Shown here: positions 22,842 to 34,465 of the stretch, one piece after another
How the letters are laid out: the number at the start of each line of letters is the position of its first letter
Numbering within the stretch: the first letter of the stretch is position 1
Assembly: GCA_000827495.1 (NCBI GenBank)
Contig: KN817519.1
Coordinates: 878,420 to 942,419 of the forward strand
Reading direction: 5' to 3'
Source: Hypholoma sublateritium FD-334 SS-4
Taxonomy: Eukaryota; Basidiomycota; Agaricomycetes; Agaricales; Strophariaceae
Length of the DNA: 64,000 nt
The notes under the pieces: model-generated
The model's input: only the letters and a program-made list of their open reading frames with translations
Told to the model about the DNA's origin: nothing
The model's database searches: none
Made by a program: the position numbers and the translations under genes

Positions 22842-22975
22842 ATGTAGCGTGGAGTCTGCGTTGCAGGTGCCGCCAGTCTGACGTATCTGTGAAACAAACA
22901 CGTGTCATCAAGCCATATCAACTCTCTTCGCGACCTCCTCATCTTCAACCGCAACCACATCCCCGCACCACCACA
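22842..22975. promoter_or_regulatory. Compact divergent promoter, OST5 / YOP1
   Basis: Only 134 bases separate the two start codons, so both 5' UTRs and promoters must fit or overlap here. Both products are small ER membrane proteins. Confidence 0.55.
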
Positions 22976-23755
22976 ATGTCCGCCGCCCAGAAGATCCAGC
23001 AGCACCCCCTCTTCGTGCAGGCCCAGAAGAAGGCCCTGTACTACAACGACCAGCTCGACAAGGAGGTACCTGCGCTTGCCCCCGTGCCACCACGCATACG
23101 CTGACAACGCCCCCTAGCTCACCAAGTACCCTGTCCTCACGAACTTCGAGCAGCGCACGGCCGTCCCCAAGACATACGCCGTCCTCGGCGGCATCGTCTT
23201 GCTCACCTTCCTGCACAGCTTCAACGCCTTCGCCGCGCCCATCTCCAACCTCGTTGGCTGGGGGCTGCCCGCCTACCTCTCGTTCAAGGCCATTGAGACG
23301 CCCTCGCCGCACGACGACGTCCAGTGGCTCACCTACTGGACCGTCTTCGGCTTCTTCAACTTCCTCGAGTCGTTCGCCCTCCGCGTCGTGCTCTACTACG
23401 TGCCCTGGTACTTTGCGTTCAAGTCGCTGTTCATCATCTGGCTCCAGCTCCCAGTCTTCCGCGTATGTCCCTCTCGCTGTTTGCCCCGCCCTTCTCCGCG
23501 CTCGTGTGCGGGAATAGGCGCAGCGGAAATTTTTACTCTGCTCGCGTGCCCGTGCCACGTCCGCTTTGCCACCCGCTTTCGTCGCTGTGGCGATTCCGCC
23601 ATCATGACATTATACTGATGACATCCTCCTTCCCGCAGGGCGCCCAAGTGACCTACTTCACGATCATCAAGCCCGTGCTCGCCAATGTAAGCTCGTCGAG
23701 CAAAGCCGCCGCGCCCGCGACGACGAATCCCGAGACGACCGCTCACACCGAGTAA
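22976..23755 (+). CDS. YOP1: Yop1/DP1/REEP-type ER membrane-shaping protein
   Basis: Yop1 bends tubular ER membranes with paired hairpins, together with reticulons. Three exons join in frame to 183 residues: 22976-23065, 23118-23462 and 23639-23755. The N-terminus MSAAQKIQQHPLFVQAQKKA leads to a TB2/DP1/HVA22 domain. Helices are near YAVLGGIVLLTFLHSFNAFA and ISNLVGWGLPAYLSFKAIE, then the signature DVQWLTYWTVFGFFNFLESF and PWYFAFKSLFIIWLQLP. The tail is Ser/Ala/Thr-rich, ending TTAHTE. Intron 2 is 176 bases, the longest clear intron in the window, and holds GC-rich sequence. It diverges from OST5. Confidence 0.93.
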
Positions 23756-24979
23756 TCGCCGCCAGCAGGGCCGCCTGTAACGACCCGCCCGCCCCGGCGA
23801 CGCACGGCGTCTTCCGACACATGCTATCCCCGCGGCGCGCACGCACTATGTCACTTTTACCTCCTTCCTAGAATTTGAACGATGTTTGTTTATCCACCTC
23901 TGTGCGACGTTCAATAAGTAGCCTATACTATAATATGCCGTGCTTCCGTCCTCCTCTCCTCCTGTGCCGTGTGTACTGGGCCGCGTGCAATGCCAGCAAT
24001 GCATGCACTCTATGGTAGTGCGCAGCGCCGGTGGACGGTGTGCATCGTAGGCGGCGAGGCGAGCCCGTGGCCAGGCGCGCCTGTGAGCAGGAAGGGTGTC
24101 GGCAGTCGCACGCACGGACGGATGGCTGCGCGCGGAATGATGACGTGCGTGCATTGATCGTCGGGCGGTGCCGGAGGCGCGTTACTCCGCGGCTTGGTCA
24201 GCGTTGGGCTGGGCCTTGGCGCGCCTCGTTCGTTCAAACGCCGGGTCTGTCGTAGTCTGCGCTCGAGGGCTCTTTGAGAATCGCGTTTTTGAGAGCCGTC
24301 GGAGCCGCGGTACAGGCGCGGCGCGGGCTGAGTTCGAGGGCGTTCGGGACGGGCGAGCGAGGCGGGGCTCGCGGTATCTTGGGATAAAGCTCTGCAGAAT
24401 GAGCTTTGTTCGTGCTATCCGCATCTTGAAGACGGGGTGAATATCGGCGGCGAGCGCCTATTTTTGAAGGGCGTGTGGGTGAGTGAACGCGAGATGCGGT
24501 TCGTTAATGTAAGTATTAGTGAGCGCGTTTTATTTACGGGGCGCGCTCGCCGCGAGGGGCCGGCCGTGGAGCTGCTGCACGGCTCGCTAGCGCGTGGAGT
24601 AGTATTGGACTGAGATAGATGGGCGCTTCCGAGGATTGGGCGCGATGATCGTGTGCTCAGTAATCTGTTATCGTTCGTACCGTATCGTACATATCGCAAA
24701 GTAGATGCACATGCACGGGCAGTGCCCAGATAACACAATGAAATCGAATAAAATCGGGAGATACACAGACAGCGCTGGACGGACCGCAGATAAGGGCTAC
24801 GTGCTAGTAGGTACTTTGTTTTTTAATTACACATTACATACTCCATAGTGGTTGGATTACAGCGTCCCTCTCGATAGATTATAAGCCCAATACGTATTCG
24901 TGGAAAGCGTGTCTGAAGCATGAGTACGTGAAACCGTGGGGAGATTGCGTTATCGTCGTCGTCGGGGGGGAGGGCGGTG
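23756..24979. other. Intergenic between convergent YOP1 and UNC93-like copy A
   Basis: About 1.2 kb with no supported gene. ORFs of 60-107 codons on both strands look like chance in GC-rich sequence. The part 24700-24900 is A/T-rich, in keeping with 3' flanks. Confidence 0.45.
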
Positions 24980-27097
24980 CTACGCCTGCGCGGGCGAGGC
25001 TGAGGCTGAAGTCTGCAGCTGGCGGTGGCGCCGGCGCACTTCGTGTGCGTCGAGCAGGCGGCCGGAGTCGTCCATGCGGATGCTACGAGCGACAGTAGTC
25101 AACATAGCGCTTAAATAATGTGAGCAACATGGAAGAGCACGCACAGAGTCTCGTCCGCGAGATCGGTGTGGTTTTTGACGCGCAGGTGGATCATCGGCAG
25201 CGCGAAGACCAGCCCGGCGACGAGCAGCACCCAGGTCGAGATGAACATGTTGATGAATCTGCCGCCGTCACAATCACCCGCGGTCAACATCCGAAATCTC
25301 AGGTATAGACAAACAAAACAGCACTACGCACGGCGTCTTCCGCGCGTCGGCGGCCCACGACCCCGCGCCGCCCGCGCTCTGTATCGACTTGTAGAACCCC
25401 GCGAAGTACGCGAGCTTCGCGGGGTCGTTCGACATCGCGCCGATGATCCAGTACGACGTCGTCTGCCACATCGCGTCGAGCAGCCCGCAGAAGATGTACA
25501 GGAAGATGCGCCCCGTGTACCCGCGGCTGAAGATGTCGAACTTGTCCGGCGAGTCGGGCGGGAGGGACTCGCGGGTGTATTTTCTGGGGTCGGGTTGGAT
25601 GTGGGTGTCAGTGCTAAGGTGAGGGGGAGGGGGGTGGGGCGCACCGTTGGTAGAAGTAGGCCCAGGTGTGCACGATGAACACCATGGCGAGGAGGATGGC
25701 CCAGGCGGTGAAGGCGCGCGTGCGGCGCGCGAGGGTGACCCGGTCGAGGAGGAACCCGATCGAGATGGATCCGAGGATCTGCGCGAACCAGTACACTAGG
25801 TTGTTCAGCGAGCGCGCACGGATGTTGAAGAGCGCGTCGTTATACTCGTTGAATTCTGCACATATTATGTCAGCTTTATTCGGCGGCATGGTCAGGTAAA
25901 CGCACGCCAGGCATAGAACCAGTTGGATGCCAAGAACATGGGGAAAAGGAGGATGACCATCGGATCCGTGCGCAGCGTGAGGTACAGGCCATAGAGCTCG
26001 ACCTTCCAGCTCGGGTGGCGCGGCGTGGCCACCTTCGTCCCATCCGTCCGGATCATCTTGTTAGGATCAGCCATGAATATAGGGATGGTCACCCCAATGA
26101 GAGTGAGGATCAGAAATCCGATCTAGGAAACCGTTTCGTCAAATGTGGACAGGTCCAAATGCGGCGTGGCCATACATATGTGCCATTTCCAACTGCGGAG
26201 GATCGGCGCGGTCAGTATATGTATAAATGCCGCCCATGCGACGCGCGCGGGACGTACCTGCATTCGCCTGAGCGGGCGGTGAACGGACACGCTAGTCAGT
26301 CAAAACGGCACACTCCTCCCAGGACCGGGGCCGCGCACCGTTGAGTGGAAGTTCTGCCCGAGCGACACGGACGCTCCCACCACTGCGCCGAGGTTGAAGA
26401 TCCCCCAGAAGATAGCGATGAACCGGCCCTTCTGGTCCTCTGTTGCGTACGACAGCATGAGGGAACCTTGCGCGGTCCATAGCAAACCGGCGCATATCCC
26501 GAGGATGCCACCGGATGCGACGACGAAGGCCCCCGCATGCGGGTGGATATTCAAGGCCCTGTGGGTTATCGCGGATCTGATTAGATATCAAACGTGATTC
26601 ATAGAAAGGTGATATGCGCACAGGAAGGATCCGATGTAGAGCGAATATCCCGTGGTCCCCAGCAAGAGTGTCAGACGTGGGCCGAGTTTGTTATTTATTG
26701 TACTTGAATATCAGATCAATACAATAAATGCATGCAGAACGGCAGTCAACAGACCCAGAGAAGAAGGCGCCGGCTGCAAAAGTACCATACAAGACCGCGT
26801 TTGCATCGGACGCTGTGGTTGCGTCCTGTTGACCACCTCCACCGAGTCCAGTGAGCGCATTGAAGAGTCCTGAAGACGATCTCATAAATCGAACGGAGCC
26901 CTCGGCAACACAAATCCGCTCAACTCACCTGGGCACATGAAGCAGACGAACCCCAGCATTACAATCTGCGTCACAGGATTATAATACAGACCCTTTAGCC
27001 CCTTCGGCCGCTCGAATATCGCAACGCCCTGCGAGGATCCATTGTCGCTTTCATTACCAGAGTTATAGCCAGATGATTTCTCTGCGTTGCCAGACAT
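24980..27097 (-). CDS. UNC93-like major-facilitator membrane protein, copy A
   Basis: Fungal UNC93-like (DUF895) proteins are 11-12 helix members of the major facilitator superfamily; substrates are mostly unknown. Start is the ATG at 27097, with a soluble Ser/Gly/Asn-rich N-terminus (SSGYNSGNESDNGSS), then YYNPVTQIVMLGFVCFMCPG. Further blocks, each in its own exon, are LFNALTGLGGGGQQDATTA, GFV...WTAQGSLMLSYATEDQKG, FIAIFWGIFNLGAVVGASVS, FMADPNKMIRTDGTKV, VILLFPMFLASNWFYAW, LFNIRARSLNNLVYWFAQIL, and LDAMWQTTSYWIIGAMSNDP. The C-terminus reads RMDDSGRLLDAHEVRRRHRQ and stops at 24980-24982. Introns are about 50-60 bases. It is an obvious paralogue of the gene at 29160-31230, with the same intron positions where I checked. 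Confidence 0.85.
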
Positions 27098-29159
27098 GTT
27101 GTCGAGGCGTTGTGTGCACCCTAGACAGGCAAGATAAAGTCTAGGAGGAACGCGGCCGATTTATCAAAGGCGGCGTCCTTATAACGTGTGGGCGGTATAT
27201 TTAGATCGAAGCTCTTCCATTGAAGTCGGGGCAGGTCCAGGCCGACGGGTTCATCGGAAATGTGTGTGAAAGTTGTCGATGTGTTCCCAATATCAAGTAT
27301 GTCGGATCCTTCTGTTAAGTATCTGTGCATCCTTGACTTTCGGAGGTACTGGGATGGAGGACGAGATTGAGAAGAAACAGCCAGTAGTTTCCCATTAGCC
27401 AGAGCACACTGCTTTTGGGCGCCAAAAAAGTTACTTTTACTTGGATTCGGGATGCTTCGCGAGCGATAGAGGGGGAGATAGAGCTCAGATAGGACCAAAT
27501 TATGAGCCCGCGGGCGCAATTGAAACAGCGGCAGAGATATGGACTGGAGAACCATCATAGAACAAAGGAGGTAAGATCTCCCATATGCATGTTCAAGGCT
27601 CCACATAGTTATTGAATGCGATTATTATCCCGCGCAGGAGTTGAAAGTGGTGCGTAGAGGCTGCAGTGCACATCGAAACGGAAATGTTACGGCGATGATT
27701 GACCACTCCCCACTTATATAACGTATCGCAATCAGACTCCCCGGAAGGCTGTAGACTCGCATCTAGAGGCAGCCGAGGAAGAAGTTTAATTCCACGCAGG
27801 ATGTTTCGGTTGGGCTTTTTGTATTGGCCAATCACGAGAACCTCGCGTTGAGTAAGAATCAAGGCCGCATATGAACGTTGGATATTTCTGTACCGTGCAG
27901 CCCATTAGGAATAGCAAAGTAAGCACTTGATATGCCTCGCGTCGCGTCACTCACACGAAAAGTATCGTGTGATCATACGGCATGCAGTGATTATGTTATG
28001 GCGAAGTTCATCCGAAGGCGTTTTATTCGTCCAGCAAGGATGGAACAGACTGCATTGAGATTGCATACATAGACAAGGTTGAGGACCGGATGTATATTTG
28101 ATGTGCTGGTATACCCGTAAGTCAAGTGCAGAGCTGGGAGCTGGGACGTCAAGAAAGTGGAAGTAGGGATAATCGGTGACAGAGACCCGCTGGATGATTT
28201 CCGGTCTAACTTTTGCGGTGCATATGATGCAGACCGAGTGCATTGGCTAAGGATCTAAAAATTGACAAGTTCAAGTCTTCCGGAAGCTCGGGTTTCAAGG
28301 TTGCACAAAAAACAGGCGTCGCGTCGTCGGGCCATGGCCCATAGCCTATAATCGGCGGAGGTTTGATTCCGTTTGAACCCAATCAAGGCAAGCAAGACAG
28401 AACTGCTGATTCCGTAGGTACTCGCCATAGGGCAGAACCAGTCGGTGCGCCAGGGGATTCGCAGCATGAACAGACGTAAACTGGCCTCGAGACGAGGAGA
28501 TGAATGAAGCACTGGTGATAAATGTATGGATCATTAGTTTTTGGAGTGGCTGTCGGTGATCGAAATGATGAATTTGCAGTTCGGCAGACCCCGCCTACTA
28601 GTTTTCTCGCCGACATGGCACGATCAACCGTTGAATATTGCTTGCTGCTCCCTCTCACTGAATGCGAGTATCACACCTCTCTGTGGGTATCTCGGAACGT
28701 CTCAAAGGCCTAGAACTTCGATACGAATGGTGCTCGCGGCGGGAACTGAGTACTGAGCACTGTTGGAACACCGAGGAGTCGGCGGGTCCGCCCCCAATCC
28801 GCCGTCTGAACGGCGTCTGATTCCGCCCCTCTTGTAACGCGCTAACTGCATTGGTGCCTGTCTGAGTTAGGTCAAGCCCTATGTTTTGCTTGATTGTTTC
28901 GAATCTGTGGTCTTCAAGCTTTCATTGTGATATCGATAAGGGAATGTCAACAATGATGAAGAAGAACCCAGGAAGACGATCCGAGAAGGGGGACCCATGC
29001 GACTTTCAATGCAACGGAGTCAGCTGCTTATCTCCTCCCAAAAATAGTTACAGCGCTGAGCTGCTTTATTTAAGGCTGACTTGCATCGTTGATTAATTTC
29101 TGCGCGGCCTCCTCGCAGCCCCATAATCCGCTTAATTTGACCCTCTGCTCCCTGTCGAC
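27098..29159. promoter_or_regulatory. 2 kb divergent region between UNC93-like paralogues
   Basis: The two transporter genes point away from each other across 2.06 kb. The region contains the uncertain ORF at 27121-27606, TATA-like CTTATATAA near 27712-27721, and TTTATTTAAGG at about 29065-29075, roughly 90 bases before copy B. No family resemblance was found in other ORFs. Confidence 0.4.
27121..27606 (-). CDS. Hypothetical ORF upstream of UNC93-like copy A (doubtful)
   Basis: A 161-codon ORF with a true ATG at 27606 ends 24 bases before the copy A start codon. I do not recognise the protein; it has no clear motif, signal peptide or membrane helix. If real it would lie entirely in the promoter or 5' leader of copy A. 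It could equally be a chance ORF. Confidence 0.15.
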   Translation of the reverse strand: MWSLEHAYGRSYLLCSMMVLQSISLPLFQLRPRAHNLVLSELYLPLYRSRSIPNPSKSNFFGAQKQCALANGKLLAVSSQSRPPSQYLRKSRMHRYLTEGSDILDIGNTSTTFTHISDEPVGLDLPRLQWKSFDLNIPPTRYKDAAFDKSAAFLLDFILPV

Positions 29160-31230
29160 ATGGCCGACACGCTCGAGAAAGGCTCTGAGTACAACAGTGG
29201 AAGCAGTGACAATGGCTCTCAAATCCACGCAGCCATTTATGAACGACCTACCGGACTGAAGGGCTTCTATTATCACCCGGTTACCCAAGTGGTGATGTTG
29301 GGATTCGTCTGTTTCATGGGTCCCGGTACGCACCTTCCCTTTCTATGATTTCGCCGTGCTAATGCATTCCGTTGACCAGGATTGTTCAATGCCTTGAATG
29401 GTCTTGGAGCAGGAGGACAAGTTGACGCAACCACTTCCGCTAATGCGAACGTAGCGGTATACGCCACTTTCGCCGCAGGCGCTTTCTTCGCTGGGTATGA
29501 ACTACGCTCTTACCTCGTCATGAACTTTCTGATGTCGTTTGCAGCACGGTCAACAATAAGTTGGGGTCTCGTCTTACGCTTCTCCTCGGTACTACTGGGT
29601 ATTCGCTATACATCGGTGCTTTTTTGTATGTGTAATCAGGCTCTGTGGGTGAAAATAACTCTGATTAACATCATGGTTTTATTTTTTTATTTCCTAGAGC
29701 TATGAATATACATCCCCACGCAGGCCCATTTGTGATTGCGTCTGGAGCTATTCTAGGGCTATGTGCGGGTCTCTTGTGGACCGCCCAAGGTTCACTGATG
29801 TTGTCCTACGCCACTGAAAGTCAAAAAGGTGTCTTTATCGGCATCTTCTGGGGTATCTTCAACCTTGGTGCAGTCGTTGGTGCCTCCGTGTCTCTCGCGG
29901 AGAACATTAAGAACAAGGTAATTATTCTTGACCTGGTGTATTAACGATATACTAAATAAGGTTCCAAACAGGCTAATTCTGGTATGTGACGAAAAGATAC
30001 ACCTATAATAACAGGACTCACCTTCATCTATGTTCTAGTCGGGAATGGAACCTACGTGAGATTACATCTTATGTCAATATCCTTGTGCTCACAAAAGTGT
30101 TCAGATTGGCTTCCTTGTCCTTACCCTCATTGGAGTGACAATTCCAATGTTCATGGCTGACCCACACAAAATGATTCGGACTGATGGAACCAAAGTTACG
30201 AGCCCCAGGCACCCATCGTGGAAAGTTGAGATCGTAGGGCTATGGGTGACATTAATCAAGGATCCATTAATTATCTTGCTCTTCCCGATGTTCTTTGCGT
30301 CGAATTGGTTCTACACCTGGCGTGAGTGGATCACAAACCTAGTTGAATGAAGAGATCTCAACCCCTTTGAAATTGCAGAATTCAACGACTTTAATGCCGC
30401 TCTATTCAATGCTCGCACTCGGTCGCTCGATGACTTGGTCTACTATCTTTCGCAAATCTTTGGATCCATAGCCATTGGCCTTCTACTCGACCGAAAGACT
30501 CTTTCTCGACGGACACGCGCATTCTCCGGTTGGTCAATCCTGTTCGCCATGGTCTTTGGTGTACATATCTGGGCCTACTTCTACCAGAAGTGAGTGGATT
30601 CTTGGTCGGCACATTGGAGTACGGACTGATGTCGACAAGGCACTACACGAGGGCATCCCCTAATCTAGGCACGATCGATTTCACCGATTCTGCTTATGGA
30701 GGCAGAGTTGTTCTCTACGCTTTATTCGGTATCCTCGACGCTATGTGGCAAACGACTTCCTACTGGCTAATGGGTGCCATGTCCAACGATCCCGCGAAAC
30801 TGGCTTTCCTCACTGGATTCTGTGAGGGACAATGTGGGGTATACTCGTCATTTCACTGACCGCCTGCCTTTAGACAAATCCCTGCAGTCAGCCGGAGCAG
30901 CAGTTATCTGGAGAGTAGATGCTCTGAAAAACCCGTAAGATTTTTTAGCCACATACAACTCTGGATTGGTCTTGATCGTTTGCCCTAGGTTTATGAATAT
31001 ATTCATATCCACTTGGACGCTATTGGCGGTCGGGTTATTACTTGCTCTTCCCATGATATATATACGCGTAAAGGACCATACCGACCTTGTGGAGGAGACA
31101 ATGTACGTGCACGCCCATTTAGTTATTTCTGAGTTGATATTGAACATATTTCGACAGGTGGCGCATGGATGACTCTGGACATATTCGCGACGTTGATGTA
31201 GTCGCTGCAGAGACCAAGACGACCTCATGA
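29160..31230 (+). CDS. UNC93-like major-facilitator membrane protein, copy B
   Basis: Paralogue of copy A, oriented the other way. Start is the ATG at 29160, chosen because MADTLEKGSEYNSGSSDNGS parallels the copy A N-terminus. Exon 1 ends at 29325 and exon 2 is 29380-29494. Later exons carry TTGYSLYIGAFL joined to AMNIHPHAGPFVIASGAIL, then WTAQGSLMLSYATESQKG, FIGIFWGIFNLGAVVGASVS, MFMADPHKMIRTDGTKVTSP, ILLFPMFFASNWFYTW, LFNARTRSLDDLVYYLSQIF, and LDAMWQTTSYWLMGAMSNDP. The C-terminus is MDDSGHIRDVDVVAAETKTT and S, then TGA at 31228-31230. Several introns are about 50 bases; one (about 29629-29698) is near 70. Transport substrate unknown. No frame damage seen, so both copies look functional. Confidence 0.85.
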
Positions 31231-31643
31231 TAGAACTTTATTACAACTCTAATACGTTACTTTTTACGTTAAGTTGACGATCTTACAGACAACACTTGGA
31301 CAACACAAATCATGGTTAACCTTAGGTTAATCAAATTTCGCTGTCATTCCGCTGGTACATCTATGTAGACCACTCTTCTCCCTCCTGAAAATTATTACTG
31401 GTATTTTGGCGTAGGGTTTTCGGGTTTGAGATGAATTGAAGGCGTATTAGGCTTATAAAAGTAGAATGAAGCGAATCAGGTAACTATTGCCGTTTTGGCT
31501 ATGTTGTCCGACAGGTTCGGGCGTAGGTTCCTGGTTCAATGCTTGATGCGATCAAATATGTACAGATAAGATAAGATCAGTTTGACACTTGGAACTTCTG
31601 TGAACATTGTCATTTAAATTGCTTTTGGACTCAAACCACTACC
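31231..31643. other. Intergenic between UNC93-like copy B and the M1 aminopeptidase gene
   Basis: About 410 bases, A/T-rich, same-strand neighbours. No ORF or repeat of note. Confidence 0.5.
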
Positions 31644-34329
31644 ATGGCCGACATCTTGGTTGACACGGCCTCCCAGGCGAATTATAACGACATTATTACA
31701 GAACATGTTGCGTTTGATTGGTCCGTGGACTTCAACACTAAGCTTGTAAGCGGCTCTGCGACCCTGGACATGATCACCAAGAAGGACGATCTCAGAGAAG
31801 TCATGTGGGTGCACTCACCCCGATCCTTGCATTCACCTATTGAAAGCCCTCCGAGTCTAGTCTTGATACATGGGACCTTAATCTCAAGAAAGTATCCGTC
31901 AACGGAACTGAAGTTTCGGTATGTGGCATGGACCCATTACAGGTTGACAGTAAAGCATGCACTGCTGACTGATCTTCTTGCCTTCAGTATCACCTCAAGC
32001 CCAAGCATGCTGTCATGGGGTCTGCGTTGCATATTCCCCTAGCAAAAGTTTCAAAAACGGGGTCAGCAATCACCATCAGCATTGAATATGAGACGACGGA
32101 GGGGTGCACCGCCTTGCAATGGCTGGAGAAGGGGTAAGGTCTCATGTTCCCCCCTCCCAGCGCAGGGCATATCTAACGCCACTGTCAGCCAAACCCAAGG
32201 GAAAACATTCCCATATCTTTTCAGTCAATGCCAACCTATCTACGCGCGAGCTCTTGCACCTCTTCAAGGTCAGGCTCTTCACATCCCTGTCGTATCCGCT
32301 ACATCTACTGATATCATGTGAAGATACGCCCTCAAATAAGATTGTAAGCGATCTAGATATCCTAAATGATGCAAATCTGAAGTATACCATACCTCTAGAA
32401 ATACTCTGCGAAGGTGTCTTCCACCCTGCCAGTGCTGATGTCCGCCAGGATTGTATCTCCACCTTCCGACGGGCCCCCGCATGACGGGAAAGTCATTGGC
32501 AAGGACGTCGTTACTTACACTTTCACTCAAGTTGGTATTTATTTTCTTACGCATGCAACCAATTACTGAGACTTATATCCAGCCTGTACCCATACCATGC
32601 TATCTCCTCGCTATTGCAGTTGGAAATGTCCGCTATCGCCCGTTCTCTAAGCCAGAGGGGAAGCAATGGACGAGCGGAATATGGGCAGAACCCGAATTGA
32701 TTGAAGCTTCTTATTGGGAATTCAGCGAAGATACTACTCGGTGAGCCCCTTCATTCGGAACAGAGAATCCAGGTTTCATAGGGTTTATCTTGGTAGATTT
32801 TTGGCCTTGGAGGAGAAAATCGTGACCGATTATAAATTTGGCGTATACGATCTACTTGTTCTTCCACCTTCATTCCCATACGGAGGAATGGTCAGTTAGA
32901 CGACTCAAACGGTATGGCAATAGCTGATGAATTTTACGGCTTTTGTAATGCAGGAAAATGCGTGTCTGACATTCCTAACTCCAAGTGAGTTGCAATTAGC
33001 CAGGAATTCTGCATTAATTTCCTGACACATAGGAATTTTTAGCTCTGTTGACCGGAGACAGGACTCTGGTCGATGTAGTCGTTCATGAGCTGACCCATTC
33101 GTGGTTCGGAAATGGAGTCACGTAATTATCTAAGTTCATCCTATCGTCGGTGGTATTATTGATTGCGTTATCCAGACACGCCAATCCTTCTCACTTCTGG
33201 CTGAACGAAGGCTGGACAACGTACATCGAACGAGTACTACAGGGGTCATTGCACTCTCCGGCTGAGCGTGGATTTTCATACGTTATCGGCGCGAAGGCTA
33301 TGTATGACTCGCTGAAATCATATGAAAGCAACCCCAAGTATCAACGCCTTGTAATTGAATTTGAAGAAGGCGAAGATCCAGACGAAGCCTATAGCAGTAT
33401 TCCGTATGAAAAAGGTGCCAACTTCATCCTGCACCTGGGTATGTCTTTCCAAACTTCTTGCTCATTAGTGTTTCCATTGTTAATAAAGCTTTCTGCAGAG
33501 CGCACGCTAGGAGGGCTCGAGGTTTTCTTACCATACGTCAAAGACTACGTCGAGACGTTCATCGGCAAGAGCATAACAACCGCGCAATGGAAGGAGCACC
33601 TTTTCGGATACTGGGAGAAGAACGGCGGACCTGAGAAGATCAAGGCCCTCAACTCCGTCGATTTCGAGGCCTGGTTCTACGGAGAAGGCGTCGAGCTTCC
33701 AGTCAAGATGGAGTATGATATTACCCTTGCGGAAACTGCATATAATCTCGCGGCGCGGTGGGACGCTGCTCGCAACACCGACGCCACGAAACTAGACTTC
33801 AAGAAATCGGATTTGGACGAGTTCAACTCGAATCAAAAAGGTTCGCCTCGTTCAATCCGCCCGACACTCATGTAATGCTGATTATCGTGAGCGAAGTTGT
33901 GTTCTTGGAGCGTCTGCAATCGTACCCGGCGCTGCCATCAGCATTGGTGCTGCACCTTGGTGATTTGTACCAGCTTGCGACATCACCCAACGCGGAGATC
34001 CGGCTTCGCTTCTACGAAGTCGCACTGGCTGACGCCAAATCGTCTGCTGCGATAACGCTGGCCGTCGATGCTGCGAAATGGGTCACCGGCGATGATGGGA
34101 CTGGTGTTATTAAAGGCCGGATGAAGTTCTGTCGCCCCGTCCTCAAGGCGGTTGCGAAGGTCGATAAGGACCTGGCAATCAGCAACTGGGAGAAGGCGAA
34201 GACGAAGTTCCATCCGATCGCGAGGAAGCTCATTGATTCGGTACGTTCGCTGGTGTTTGGTTGCCATGTTGCCTCCTTCTTTCTAACGTCCTATACCAGG
34301 ATTTGGGACTTACCTCAACTAAGGCGTGA
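31644..34329 (+). CDS. LTA4H: Leukotriene-A4-hydrolase-type M1 aminopeptidase / epoxide hydrolase
   Basis: Zinc aminopeptidase of family M1; yeast and fungal members remove N-terminal residues from peptides and have weak epoxide hydrolase activity in the cytosol. Start MADILVDTASQANYNDI at 31644; stop 34327-34329 after DLGLTSTKA. Exons read by eye include LDTWDLNLKKVSVNGTEVS, PKGKTFPYLFSQCQPIYARA joined to DTPSNKIKYSAKV, and SSTLPVLMSARIVSPPSDG. The substrate motif GGM|EN is split by an intron near 32890-32955. The zinc site VVHELTHSWFGNGVT (His-Glu-x-x-His) is followed by NPSHFWLNEGWTTYIER, which supplies the third ligand Glu. The C-terminal helical domain (WFYGEGVELPVKM onward) has the right order and size. 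A frame change near 32400 is explained by an intron ending CTCTAG at about 32398, not by damage. Confidence 0.92.
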
Positions 34330-34465
34330 ACCATGCCAAAGAAATGTATCCCTCGTTTTCCAGAGACATGTACCTCCATTATGTGTATAAATGCACTATG
34401 TAAACTAAGTGGCAAACCAAATCAAACTAAAAGCAGAATCCAACAAAACGTACAATGACAATGTA

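Noticed and set aside
22596..22901. 101-codon ORF ending AAPPLTAPQPAKR
   Set aside because: It is OST5 read through two introns; splicing gives the proper Ost5 end GVYV.
32338..32484. Apparent frame break in the M1 aminopeptidase
   Set aside because: An intron from GTAAGC near 32343 to CTCTAG near 32398 restores the frame (NKIKYSAKVSSTLPVL), so the gene looks intact.
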